Shown here: positions 1 to 9,098 of the stretch, in pieces
How positions within the stretch are numbered: position 1 is the first letter of the stretch
Layout of the letters: each line of letters starts with the position of its first letter
Program-made: the position numbers and the translations under genes
From: Microcystis aeruginosa FD4
GTDB taxonomy: Bacteria; Cyanobacteriota; Cyanobacteriia; Cyanobacteriales; Microcystaceae
Assembly (NCBI RefSeq): GCF_009792235.1
Contig: NZ_CP046973.1
Location: forward strand, 1,798,001-1,862,000
Length of the DNA stretch: 64,000 bases
Reading direction: 5' to 3'
The notes under the pieces: model-generated
What the model saw: the letters and a program-made list of their open reading frames with translations, nothing else
Database searches by the model: none
What the model was told of the DNA's origin: nothing

Positions 1-96
1 GCTTTAACTCAGGCTCTATAAGACTTTTAGCCATAGCTAGTATGTTTATACGGGGGAAGTCCAGTGATACGTCATCTTTCTGAGAAATGCTCTCAC

Positions 97-212
97 CTCA
101 CCTCAACTGTGGCACTGGCATCGCCGAACACATCGACTAACCGGACAGCGATCGCTCGTTTCCCTGCTCTCAACCCCGGTGCAGTCTTAACGAGTAATTT
201 AGATAGTCAACA
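97..212 (-). pseudogene. C-terminal gene fragment, family uncertain
   Basis: About 37 codons are open between two stops on the minus strand, reading RAIAVRLVDVFGDASATVEV near the end. This tail resembles the extreme C-terminus of adenine-specific methyltransferases of type III restriction systems, but the match is from memory and short. No start codon or upstream domain is present, and the oxidoreductase gene that ends at 234 lies immediately upstream. It is best read as a gene remnant left after rearrangement. Confidence 0.3.
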
Positions 213-233
213 GCTTATCGATCCCATGTTTCC

Positions 234-1241
234 CTATTCTAAGCGCACAATCTCTCCACCTCTGGCTAGAGATAATTCTGCTGCCTGGAGGATTTTGACT
301 AATTCCGTCCCTACCGATCCCGAAGATACAGGAGAATCGACACCCGTAGCCACCGACTCTAAAAAATGTTCGCACAATGCTTTCAGGGGTTCACCATCGG
401 CAATAGGGATAGATTCCGTCTCCTGTCCTTGGGGAATAAAATAGGCTTCCTGACGTTCAAAATCGCCCTTTTGTCGGGTTAAAGGCGATCGAGAGTCTAA
501 TTCATTGAAAATTAAAGTCCCTTCGCTGCCAACTATTCCTAAGCGTCGCTGTTTATCGGGATTCAACCAACAAAGGTGAATAGTCGCTTGAAAACCATCG
601 CCATAGATCAGGGTTAACCAGACTAAATCGGCTAGATTAGATTGTAGCCAAACTGTTCCTCGCGCTTGTACTAATACAGGTGTACTATTTAACCAATGAT
701 TAAAAATCGAGATATCGTGAATAGCTAGATCCCACAAAGCGGACACATCCTGACGAACCGGCCCCAGGTGGGTGCGAGTGGCATAACCATAAAGAGGTTT
801 ACCGATACCCCCAGATTGCAGGACTTTTTGTCCGGTGATAACGGCCGGATGAAAAAGATAGGTATGATCAACTAATAAAATACGCTGTTTTTGCACCGCT
901 AATGCCGTTAATTCGGCACATTCTTGGGAATTGAGGGTTAAGGGTTTTTCGGCCAGAACGTGATAACCTAAATTAAGAGCATCTTTAATCAGGGGATAAT
1001 GGCTGATGGCGGGAGTAACGACGACTACGGCCGAGATTTCGGGATGATTGCGAATAGATTCCCAGTCATTGGCTAAAATAACCTTATTAGTATCGAGATT
1101 AAATTGATCGCGACAGAGACGGAGTTTTTCGGGGGAGGGATCAACGATCGCCACTACTTGTGCTGAGGGATGTTGAGAAAAATGACGGACGTAATGCACT
1201 CCCCAACGTCCTACCCCTAAGATAGCGATTCCTGTGGACAT
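234..1241 (-). CDS. Gfo/Idh/MocA family oxidoreductase
   Basis: A 335-residue protein. The N-terminal Rossmann fold opens with ILGVGRWGVHYVRHF (glycine-rich nucleotide loop, residues 8-22), followed by IVDPSPEKL. The family signature AEKPLTL is near residues 96-102, and the C-terminal half is the usual alpha/beta substrate domain (HDISIFNHWL carries the probable catalytic His/Asp region). Members reduce or oxidise sugars, inositols or related cyclic substrates with NAD(P)H; the substrate here cannot be told. The start ATG at 1241 is directly at the conserved beta strand, so little N-terminal sequence could be missing. It is divergent from the oxoprolinase-like gene, with about 84 bp between the starts. 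Confidence 0.88.
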   Translation of the reverse strand: MSTGIAILGVGRWGVHYVRHFSQHPSAQVVAIVDPSPEKLRLCRDQFNLDTNKVILANDWESIRNHPEISAVVVVTPAISHYPLIKDALNLGYHVLAEKPLTLNSQECAELTALAVQKQRILLVDHTYLFHPAVITGQKVLQSGGIGKPLYGYATRTHLGPVRQDVSALWDLAIHDISIFNHWLNSTPVLVQARGTVWLQSNLADLVWLTLIYGDGFQATIHLCWLNPDKQRRLGIVGSEGTLIFNELDSRSPLTRQKGDFERQEAYFIPQGQETESIPIADGEPLKALCEHFLESVATGVDSPVSSGSVGTELVKILQAAELSLARGGEIVRLE

Positions 1242-1325
1242 TTTGCTTACTCAGATAGATCAATCTAGTTTATTTTAAAAGGATTAGGCACAATTGTTAA
1301 CTGACTCTGAGAACTGGAAGGGATT

Positions 1326-3364
1326 ATGTTAAAATTTTTTATCGATCGAGGGGGAACTTTTACCGATATCGTGGCGATAATCGATCGACCAGAAATTATC
1401 GAACGACTAGCTAGAGATGCCGCTAGATTTCTGATTGTTCCCCTTGCTGATCAACAGTGGATTGTTCTCTATAAACTGCTCTCGGAGAATCCCGAAAAAT
1501 ACCCAGATGCAGTCATGCAAGGGATTAAAGATATTAGCGGTTCCCTAGATAACATCGAAGTGATTAAAATGGGAACAACGGTAGCCACCAATGCGCTGTT
1601 AGAAAGGAAAGGAGAGCGCACGGTTTTGTTAATCACCAAAGGGTTTAAAGATGCCTTGAGAATTGGCTATCAAAATCGCCCCGATATTTTTGCCCGTCAA
1701 ATTATTCTGCCTTCTTTATTATACGAACAAGTTATCGAAGTGGCCGAACGCTACGATAGTCAAGGACAAGAATTAATCGCCGTTAATCCCGCCCAAGTTA
1801 AAGCCGATTTAATACCAGTTTATCAAGCTGGTATCCGAAGTTGTGCGATTGTTTTTATGCACAGTTATCGTTATCCCGACCACGAAAAACAAGTGGCAGC
1901 TATTGCCGAAGAAATCGGCTTTACTCACCTAGCAATTTCCCACCAAGTCAGTCCTTTAATGAAACTGGTATCCCGGGGAGATACCACAGTGTTTCTGCCT
2001 ATCTATCGCCAATTTTACGCCGATATGTTGATAGTATTAGCCAGCAATTACCGAAGACTAGCTTACTATTTATGAAATCCGATGGCGGTTTAGTCACCGC
2101 CGATAAATTTCAGGGTAAAGATAGCATTTTATCCGGTCCTGCGGGGGGAATAGTTGGGGCAGTACAAACCAGTTTAAGGGCAGGATTTAGCAAAATTATC
2201 AGTTTTGATATGGGAGGAACTAGCACCGATGTTTCTCATTTTCAAGGGGAATACGAGCGCCAAACAGATAACGAAATTGCTGGCGTAAGAATGCGAGCGC
2301 CGATGTTAAGTATTCACACCGTGGCCGCTGGTGGGGGTTCGATTTTAGTCTATGATGGTTATCGTTTTCGGGTTGGACCAGAAAGTGCTGGAGCTAATCC
2401 GGGACCTGCCTGTTATCGACGGGGTGGACCTTTAACAATTACCGATGCTAATGTTTTGTTAGGAAAAATTCAAGCCGCCTATTTTCCCGCTATTTTTGGA
2501 CAAGAGGGAAATTTCCCCCTAGATAGAGAGATTGTGCTGACAAAGTTTCACGAATTAGCGGCAACAATGGGGGGTAATAATAGTCCTGAACTGCTGGCGG
2601 CGGGGTTTATTAAAATTGCTGTGGAAAATATGGCTAATGCGATTAAAAAAATCTCTCTACAAAAGGGTTATGATCTCAGTGATTATACTCTTTGTACCTT
2701 TGGCGGTGCCGGGGGTCAAGTGGCCTGTTTAATTGCCGATACTCTGGGAATGAAAAGCATTTTTCTCCATCCCTACGCCGGGGTTTTAAGCGCCTACGGC
2801 ATGGGGTTGGCCGATTTGAGGGTAATTAAAGAAAAAGCGATCGAACAGTTGTTAAATGCCGATTTAATCGGGCAGTTACTGACGGAGATGAACGAATTAG
2901 AAGTTTTAGCTGGTCGGGAATTAGAGGGTTATAATCAGGTGCGGCAGCAAGTCAGTTTAAAATATCAAGGCAGTGATGCCACTTTAGCGGTTAATTTTAG
3001 CGATCAAATGCGTCAGGATTTTGAACGGGAACATCAAAGACGTTATGGGTTTAAGCAAGAACAAAAAGCTTTAATTGTTGAGTCGATTGCCGTGGAATTG
3101 ATCGAGACTATGGACAGTCCCCAAGAAGCAATTTTAACTCGCACCCGTCCGATGGGAGAATTACCTCCTATCCTCGATCGAGTAGCGGTTTTTATGGCTA
3201 ATCAATGGCGGGAAACGCCAATTTATCAGCGTTCAGATCTGCAACCTTTTGATTGTCTGGCTGGACCTGCAATTATTATCGAAAAAATTAGCACGATTGT
3301 GATTGAACCAGGTTGGATGGTAAAATTAACGGAGAAAAATCATTTAATTCTCTCCAAAGATTAA
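1326..3364 (+). pseudogene. Hydantoinase/5-oxoprolinase subunit A-like gene, frameshifted
   Basis: Two overlapping frames together give a normal HyuA/OplA-type protein of about 680 residues. The first frame (1326-2075) holds the phosphate-binding IDRGGTFTD and GTTVATNALLERKG. The second (read from about 1990 to 3364) holds SGPAGGIVGA, FDMGGTSTDV and FGGAGGQVACLIADTLG. Homology passes from one frame to the other near 1991: one extra G in the run 'cagtgtttctgcc' would restore a continuous ...DTTVVSAYLSPIL.... The ATG at 1326 has GGAAGGG upstream. The B subunit expected beside an ATP-dependent 5-oxoprolinase/hydantoinase is absent; a chorismate lyase on the other strand follows. A sequencing error would look the same. 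Confidence 0.8.
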
Positions 3365-3396
3365 CTAATTGAACTACTTAGAAATATCTACGGCAG

Positions 3397-4017
3397 TTAT
3401 TCTAATTGATCAATTCTCATTTCGCCGAGGTATTTACGGAGACAGGGAGAAAAAACCTCGTAAATCAGGGTAAGGGGTTGGCGAGCGTGCCAAAATAGGT
3501 AATGACGACCCCAAAATGCTCCTTTTTCCCCAAAAGCTATTTCTAATTCTGGGGAATGACCGTAATAAAGTCCCTGCACATCGCGATACAATTCCGTGTG
3601 CAGCCGCGAGAGACTTTCCCAAATCGGTAGGGAACGATTTTCTAGATATTCGTCCACTTGATTGGCAGACCACCAAGAAGCAGCATAGGCTAACCTTTGA
3701 CCACTAGCTGTGCGTAACCAGACTTGACGACGCAATCTCGGCCCCGGAATCAGGCTAATTTTCATCGGTGCGCCATCCTCATCATCGCCGATGGGGGACA
3801 TATCGATCACATCTACTTCCGTTTTTTCACCAGTTAAAAGTTGTAAATGACGGGTGGGAGAACCATCACCGAGAATTAAAATCTGCCACGGGGGGGCAAG
3901 TTGGCTATGGGGTAAACCTTGTTTAACATCGGTTTCGTCTCCTTGCCAGAGAGGGGACAGGGAGTACCAAGGACGATTAAGCAGGGGCTTTTCTTGGGGG
4001 CGGAGGATAGCAGTCAA
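3397..4017 (-). CDS. Chorismate lyase, cyanobacterial type (DUF98)
   Basis: 206 residues, the usual length of the cyanobacterial chorismate pyruvate-lyase that releases 4-hydroxybenzoate for plastoquinone synthesis. Seen: RRQVWLRTASGQRLAYAASWW (about residues 95-115), the strand/turn carrying the conserved Arg and the SWW pair of the family, and a C-terminal WGRHYLFWHARQPLTLIYEV with the conserved acidic residue after the aromatic patch. It is a soluble single-domain protein. It ends 32 bp from the convergent oxoprolinase-like gene. The assignment rests on recognisable family motifs; enzymatic activity is inferred. Confidence 0.8.
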   Translation of the reverse strand: MTAILRPQEKPLLNRPWYSLSPLWQGDETDVKQGLPHSQLAPPWQILILGDGSPTRHLQLLTGEKTEVDVIDMSPIGDDEDGAPMKISLIPGPRLRRQVWLRTASGQRLAYAASWWSANQVDEYLENRSLPIWESLSRLHTELYRDVQGLYYGHSPELEIAFGEKGAFWGRHYLFWHARQPLTLIYEVFSPCLRKYLGEMRIDQLE

Positions 4018-4077
4018 GGTTTGTTACAAAACTTTATGATTCTTCAATTAATCATATCTCATTCCTCCCATTAAACG

Positions 4078-4432
4078 TCAAGGAATAAGAGGATAGCGAG
4101 ACTGAATTTCCTTTGGTACATTTCTAGTTGCTTCTCCAATAATGAGAAAATCATAGAGAACCGCTTTGATATTTGTTTGATTCTTGGTAAATTCCTCAAA
4201 CGTTATTCCCTTTGTCCGCTGTTCAATTGCACTGATAAGTAGCGAGGCACAATTATTTGTAGGATGGGTTAGCGCACTTCGTAACATAATCGGGCGTTGG
4301 GTTTCATACTTCAACCGTTCGGCAAAAGCTCACGGCCGAAGCCCAACCTACGTTCATCTTATATTTAATTCCACCCACTCACTTAGATTCTAAAATCTCT
4401 TGAAGGCGAAGTCGCCAATCTCTAGAAGGCAT
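4078..4432 (-). pseudogene. hepT: HepT-like HEPN toxin gene, broken by a MITE and nonsense codons
   Basis: The ATG at 4432 overlaps the stop of mntA, the usual arrangement of MNT/HEPN pairs. The first codons read MPSRDWRLRLQEILES, then a 146-bp element (4238-4383) interrupts. Removing it with one copy of the flanking TA restores ES-ISAIEQRTKGITFEEF... and the HepT signature DFLIIGEATRNVPKEIQ. Downstream, the Trp codon expected after RYPLIP is TGA, followed by RLMGGMRYD and another stop, so the C-terminal catalytic RxxxxH (R-N-x-L-x-H) region is lost. The toxin is therefore inactive twice over. Confidence 0.75.
4238..4383. mobile_element. MITE, family A (TA target duplication), copy 1
   Basis: A 146-bp non-coding element with imperfect terminal inverted repeats (TAAGTAGCGAGGCACAATTA at one end, TAAGTGAGTGGGTGGAATT at the other), flanked by TA on both sides. 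The interior 'ttgtaggatgggttagcg...gggcgttgggtttcat' is found again at 15674-15892. Precise removal restores the hepT frame, which fixes the boundaries. The TA duplication fits mobilisation by an IS630/Tc1-mariner-type transposase. Confidence 0.75.
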
Positions 4433-4931
4433 TGATAACATCCTCAAGCACAGGTTCTGGTAAATGTTCTCTCAAGGCATCCTGAGTTCCCAAATCTACA
4501 GAACATCCCAGAATATCTTCTAAATAGGGTTTGCTGAATAAATCTAAAAACCTTGTTGGGTAAAACTTTTAGACCTTTTGGCCATCAAAAAGTAATGGAT
4601 CTGGGAGTGATCGGGGGAAAAATTCCTGGACTTTTTCCCTGAAAATTAGGTAATTGACCCCCTCAAAATCGGTAAAACCCTACACCCCACACCCCACACC
4701 CTACACCCTGCCCCCAGGAAAAACTTTTTCAGCAAACCCTAAATAATACTGTATTTGCAGAAGTTGAAAAAAACCACTTTGTCGATCAAATTCTACTAAC
4801 AAATCCACATCACTATCGCCATGAGCTTCATCCCTTGCAACTGAACCAAATAAAGACAAAGATTTTACCCCCAGTTTTTGTAACTGTTCTCGGTGTGCCT
4901 CTAGAATTGCCAGCACCTCATCTCGTTTCAT
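4422..4931 (-). pseudogene. mntA: MntA-like nucleotidyltransferase antitoxin, split by a MITE
   Basis: The N-terminal half reads MKRDEVLAILEAHREQL...LFGSVARDEAHGDSDVDLLVEF, with the minimal nucleotidyltransferase motif GS-x(10)-DxD. After QYYL a 213-bp element (4527-4739) intervenes. Deleting it with one TAAATA copy joins QYYL to EDILGCSVDLGTQDALREHL and a C-terminal EPVLEDVINAF, giving about 97 residues, a normal MntA length. In such pairs MntA AMPylates and neutralises the HEPN toxin. An earlier ATG at 4955 would add eight residues; 4931 fits the family start better. Confidence 0.78.
4527..4739. mobile_element. MITE, family B (TAAATA flanks), copy 1
   Basis: 213 bp, ends GGGTTTGCTGAATAAATC ... 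TTTTTCAGCAAACCC (inverted repeats of about 13 bp), flanked on both sides by TAAATA. The interior carries 'accttgttgggtaaaacttttagac' and 'ttttccctgaaaattaggtaattga', sequences seen again at 16342-16553, plus a run of CACCCCACAC repeats. Excision restores mntA, which fixes the boundaries. Confidence 0.78.
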
Positions 4932-5039
4932 CTGGTGTGTCCTGGAACCCGTCATCAGTATTATGCCATTTTTCTAAAGTCCTGACAGACATAGAGATTC
5001 TCAAATCCAAGACCATCCCGTCAAATACCTGATCGTGTC

Positions 5040-6014
5040 ATTGGATAGAGAATTTAAAAGATGATAAAGTTTACTTCTTAAGTTATCAAGGAAGTTAAAA
5101 TTACCTCATGCCAATAAGTTTTTTAAATATAGCCAAACTCTCTCAATGGGATTTACTTCTGGACAATAGGGAGGTTGATAAAATAGTAGAATATTATCGG
5201 GTATTTCTAAGTCGGTCGCAGTAGGTGCGGGAGCATTATCTAATTGAATAATATGTAATTCCTCGGGAAAATCTTGAGAAAAAGTGTTAAATTTTGATTA
5301 AAATATTCCCCGTCTAAATGGGAAAACTCATAGACAAAACTACTACCTGTTCGAGGTTCTATTAAACCATAAAGCCAGAGCTATTGAAAATTATACTAAA
5401 AATTACCAAGAGGCTTGATGCCTTTAATTGTTATTTTTTCTCTGGCAATATTGTGACAACCGAAGCAGGTTTTTAAATATTGACTAACTTTTTCAGATTC
5501 TTTGTCTAGTAAAGCTCGTAGCTGTTCAGTTAGATTATTTTTGAATATTTCTACTTCCCCTAGTACTTGTTTTAAGTTTTGAGGTCAAGCCACTTTCAAT
5601 TTAGTTTGTAGTTCAGTTCTTATGAGACTGTAAATAGTTATATAACTGGTGGGTATTTCTAAAATAACTGATACTAAAAAATGAATTTCTCTATAACTTG
5701 GAAAGCCTTCAGGGTCTTTTAAATCATTCTGAAGCGGCTTCTTCTCCTGAAATCTTTTTGGGTCTTCCCAGTTTTTCTGATTCTGACAAGAGATTTTCTA
5801 TTCCTCCTTCTCGATAAGAATTTAACCAGCGATGAAGGGTTCTTTCTGATCGTCCTATTAACACGGCTAGATGACGAACCGTTTCTACCTCCTTAATTTT
5901 TAGTAGATATAAGGATTGTACTTTAGCAAAGTTTAAAGAGGTTACTTGTTGCTTTAATAAGGATTTTAATTCTTCTACCGACTCAGCAATATTAAGATTA
6001 GGGACTCCACTCAT
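5040..6014 (-). pseudogene. Decayed IS630-family transposase
   Basis: The 5' part (6014-5724) encodes a helix-turn-helix domain: VRHLAVLIGRSERTLHRWLNSYREGGIENLL, typical of IS630-type transposases. Further down, in shifting frames and with stops, the DDE part is recognisable, including a strand ending in PPYCPEVNPIERVWLY-like sequence near 5150 and an internal 'YGLIEPRTGSSFVYEF' near 5350. At least one frameshift near 5724 and several stop codons make it inactive. It lies just upstream of the disrupted mntA/hepT pair. Confidence 0.7.
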
Positions 6015-6544
6015 TGCCTTTTTACTGCATAAATTATACCTTTCCCAAGTATAACATACTTTTTTTCAAAAAGTATAAGCTGTACTGCATTTAAACTGCA
6101 TAGGGGAAATTTTAGGATAAATTCTTAAAATTCCTCTTTAATCTTCCACCGGCGCTTCGCCATCGTTCCGCTTATTTGAATGAGACCCTTGTTTAATTCT
6201 ATTTACCCCTTAAATATTTCTACTTAAGTAGTCGTGCAAAATTAATTTCCTAGTCGAGACTCCGAGACTCCGAGACTCACAAGACAGCTATTAGGGATCG
6301 GATTTGAGTTTTCAGTTCACTGTTTACTGATCACAGCAGCAGTCTGACGGAGTAGTGGCTTAGATGTGTAATTAATTGTGCTTAGATACTTATGACCTAA
6401 GAGAGATGCTCCCGTATTTTCTTAAATGTATAGTAGGAGTATCTGGGAGCAAGTCACTTTCGCGAGTGCATAAATCTGACACTCGTGGGACAAGTCACTG
6501 AACACCTAAGACAAGGTTGTTTACTTCAAAGAAGGAGAAAAAAG
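6015..6544. other. Intergenic spacer with direct repeats and two hairpins
   Basis: No gene seen. 'gagactcc' is repeated in tandem near 6256. Before the next gene there are two stem-loops: GCTCCC/GGGAGC spanning about 6409-6450, and CGAGTG/CACTCG spanning about 6464-6487. They lie 60-140 bp upstream of the start at 6545 and could belong to its leader, but no known riboswitch was recognised. Confidence 0.3.
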
Positions 6545-7468
6545 ATGTTAAAAATTACTGCGGATGTATATTCTGGACGAGCGAATCCGGAGTGGATTAT
6601 CAGTGATGAACAGGAAATTCGCACTACCCTGCGGGAAATTGCTAATAATGCTAGTGTCATCGCTAAATCGGCACCAGCCAACGCTGGTCTAGGATTACGG
6701 GGATTTTTAGTAGAACCCCTCAACGATGAGTTAGGCCGCAATTACAATCTGTCTGAGAGTATTTATCTAGCGGCTGGACAGTATGCTATCAGTTCTAAAG
6801 CTAATGCTATTGCCGAAAGACTGGTCGGTTTAATGAATAGTGCTGAAATAACCACCAGAATGACCCCTGAAGAAGAAGCTCTATCTTTAGATGCAGATCT
6901 ACAGGGGTTTTTGCAGGAACAATTATATGTAGGTGAGCGCTTGACGCTCCTCGATACGGAAGGATTAGAATTATCCCCCGAAGCTGTCGAAATGCCCCTC
7001 GAAACCCCCAAGGCCGCCTGCCAATACGAATTGGGAGCTTATAATCCCAATTTCTGGAACAACAACGCAACTATCCTGCGGAACAATAACTGCTACAATT
7101 ACGCCAGTAACAAACGCACCGATACCTTTGCCCAACCCGGACGCGGTTGTGGTAATATCTACCGCTCGCTCACCTGTGCGGAAGTGACCCGAGCTTCCCT
7201 GTGTGATGGCTTACACGTACGTTATAATTGTTTCCCCGCCTCCGAAGCCCCTCGCTATCTGGTCGCCCTAGTTATAGCTCCAGGACGAGATTTCCACTGG
7301 TATCGACTGAATAAAGAGGGTTTCTGGAGTCATAAACCTGGTTCCACGCCGGTCAGAAATGTTGATAATAGTAACCGGGTGATTACAAATCCCGAAACCT
7401 GTAATCGCGGAATTTATACGCAATTTTGCGGCTATTTCTATACTTGTAAGAGCCAAAAAATTCGTTAA
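6545..7468 (+). CDS. Unrecognised two-domain protein with a Cys/His-rich C-terminal domain
   Basis: The start chosen is the ATG at 6545 behind GAAGGAG (6531-6537), giving 307 residues. Residues 1-100 begin ITADVYSGRANPEW, a motif also found in the next gene. Residues about 157-307 form a second domain with NNNCYNYASNKRTDTFAQPG (Cys183), DFHWYRLNKEGFWSHKPG (His251, His263) and VITNPE. A Cys followed by a His and polar residues is compatible with a papain/NlpC-like fold, but this is only a pattern impression. There is no signal peptide or membrane segment. The downstream gene starts 23 bp later, so the two are probably cotranscribed. Function unknown. Confidence 0.6.
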   Translation: MLKITADVYSGRANPEWIISDEQEIRTTLREIANNASVIAKSAPANAGLGLRGFLVEPLNDELGRNYNLSESIYLAAGQYAISSKANAIAERLVGLMNSAEITTRMTPEEEALSLDADLQGFLQEQLYVGERLTLLDTEGLELSPEAVEMPLETPKAACQYELGAYNPNFWNNNATILRNNNCYNYASNKRTDTFAQPGRGCGNIYRSLTCAEVTRASLCDGLHVRYNCFPASEAPRYLVALVIAPGRDFHWYRLNKEGFWSHKPGSTPVRNVDNSNRVITNPETCNRGIYTQFCGYFYTCKSQKIR

Positions 7469-7491
7469 ACGTTTCAACTCAGGTCAGTTAG

Positions 7492-7965
7492 ATGGCTAAG
7501 ATAGAACCTGAGGGAAGGAGGGGAAAGGTGGGAGTAATTGTGGCGATTGCCATACCCCTCTTTTGCCTGCTCGGCCTAATAGTTTACACTCAGACAGTGG
7601 AGCCCATTGTGCAAGTAGAACTCGATGTATTTAGTGGTCGTCCCAATCCCCATTGGACTCTTAACCAGCGCGATAGTCAGGAACTACTCCGGCGACTGCA
7701 GCGTTTGTCCCCTACCAACGCCGGTGAACCTAGTGGCAATTTGGGTTATCGAGGGGTGATCCTCAGTAATCCCGAAGGTGCGATCGCTGGATTCGAGTGG
7801 ATCGTTTGTTCGAATGGATTAGTGGTCGGATACAAGGGAGACTCATCCCAGAAGTTTATCGATGCCAATCGTAACTTGGAACGTTGGTTAGTACAAACTG
7901 GTGAGACAACTTTGGGACCAGATATACTGCGCTCGCTCCGTCAAGAGTTCGGTGGTGATTTCTAG
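7492..7965 (+). CDS. Membrane-anchored protein sharing the DVxSGRxNPxW domain
   Basis: 157 residues. A single membrane segment, VGVIVAIAIPLFCLLGLIVY (about 12-31), is followed by an outside domain that begins VQVELDVFSGRPNPHW, matching DVYSGRANPEW of the preceding protein. Both proteins continue with a helix rich in R/L, then NAG and G-(L/N)-x-RG segments, so the domain of about 100 residues is paralogous. The C-terminal Cys/His domain of the neighbour is missing here. The pair may act at the membrane together; no function is assignable. Confidence 0.6.
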   Translation: MAKIEPEGRRGKVGVIVAIAIPLFCLLGLIVYTQTVEPIVQVELDVFSGRPNPHWTLNQRDSQELLRRLQRLSPTNAGEPSGNLGYRGVILSNPEGAIAGFEWIVCSNGLVVGYKGDSSQKFIDANRNLERWLVQTGETTLGPDILRSLRQEFGGDF

Positions 7966-8118
7966 GCATATTTTTAGCTTTTCAAGAGTTGGTTGCCAGT
8001 ATTCGCTAAAAACTAGGACTGGTGCGTTGACAAAAGTGCTGTCTTTGATCTCCTTTGACATTCTGGTAAATTCCCCTTATTGATACCAAATTAAATTGTA
8101 TTCAGTGCAGATAGAGCA

Positions 8119-8820
8119 TCAAGGATGAAGGGAAATCCTGTGAAAGAAGCAACCCTCTGGGGGTGTTAACTTCTTAAACAATTCATCTACTTTGACTTCC
8201 AAGTCCTCTCAAGTCTTAAAGCATGACCATTTGATCTCTTTTTTCAGTTCTTCCCCTAGTCTCTCTATTGGATTCAGTTCTGGAGAATAGGGAGGTGGGA
8301 ATAACAATATTATGTTTTCGGGAATAATCAACTTCTTACTTGTGTGAAATCTCCGATTATCTACTTGCACAATATTAAGGCTATCTGAATAGGCTTTTGA
8401 GAACTCCTCTAAATAGGGTTTGCTGAAAAAGTGTATTGGTGGGGTTAGGAGTCAGTCCCGATGAAAAAATTTTCACCCCCACAGATGAAAGAGGTTTCCT
8501 TCCCTACACCCCACACCCGTTCGGCGGTTCGGCTGATCTCACCGTCGAAGCCTGAGATCACGGCCGAAGCCCACACCCTACACCCTCTTTCAAGTCAGGA
8601 GTCTCTGAGTCAGTAGCCGGTCGTTTCAGGCTTTGTTGCCCTCCTTTTTTGTACCAGTCTTGTACTAAAAAAGGATAATGCCAGGTTTTTGAATGTCCCA
8701 ATCCTATATTCGCAGCATGAACATCGGATTTTAACAGGTCAAAAGCCTTATTTTAAAAGGGTTTTACCATTATTCAGCCAGCCCTAAATAGATGTAAAAC
8801 ATCTTTGCACATCTTAATTT
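8119..8820 (-). pseudogene. IS630-family transposase remnant (C-terminal), split by a MITE
   Basis: The minus strand encodes the last part of a DDE_3 transposase: SLNIVQVDNRRFHTSKKL, then ILLFPPPYSPELNPIERLGE, the hallmark Asp and PE-LNPIE region. One in-frame TGA falls after WSCFKT. The upstream part FYIYLEEFSKAYSD is interrupted by a family B MITE at 8416-8784; removing it with one TAAATA restores the frame. The N-terminal HTH and first catalytic Asp are absent. Confidence 0.7.
8416..8784. mobile_element. MITE, family B, copy 2
   Basis: 369 bp with ends GGGTTTGCTGAAAAAG ... TTATTCAGCCAGCCC and TAAATA on both sides, the same hexamer as at copy 1. The interior differs from copy 1: it holds CACCCCACAC repeats, a 'ggcggttcggctgatctcaccgtcgaagcc' palindromic patch and about 50 open codons on the minus strand (8600-8745) that I do not recognise. 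It is inserted in the IS630 remnant. Confidence 0.7.
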
Positions 8821-8914
8821 TTTTTGCCAATTTCTGCTGCTTTTGATACAGATTTTTTGGCGTTTTTATAGTATGTGAGTCAGGCTTATTCCCTCAATAT
8901 CAGAAAAAAAAGAG

Positions 8915-9060
8915 CCTCTCTTGGCTCTTGGCTGAAAAATGTTCACAATGTCACATTATGGGCGCAAGCAGTTCGATCAACTCACTGACCAGGTTGCGCC
9001 CCTACATTGCAGCTGCTGTGATTGGTAGGGGCGTATAGCGTACGCCCTTCATTTGGCATT
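8915..9060. repeat. Dispersed repeat, copy also at 29655-29790 in opposite orientation
   Basis: The segment 'ctcttggctgaaaaatgttcac...cattatgggcgcaagcagttcgatcaactcactgacca' and 'taggggcgtatagcgtacgccc' recurs as its reverse complement at 29655-29790. It is GC-rich in short palindromic blocks of the 'aggggcg...cgcccct' type that also appear at 12050, 16600 and 35880. No coding capacity seen. Confidence 0.65.
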
Positions 9061-9098
9061 TAGAACAGGTTTCTCGCCTGTTCTAACCTATGGCTGAC

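Noticed and set aside
64..444. Open frame on the plus strand opposite the oxidoreductase
   Set aside because: It is largely antisense to a clear gene and has no family features.
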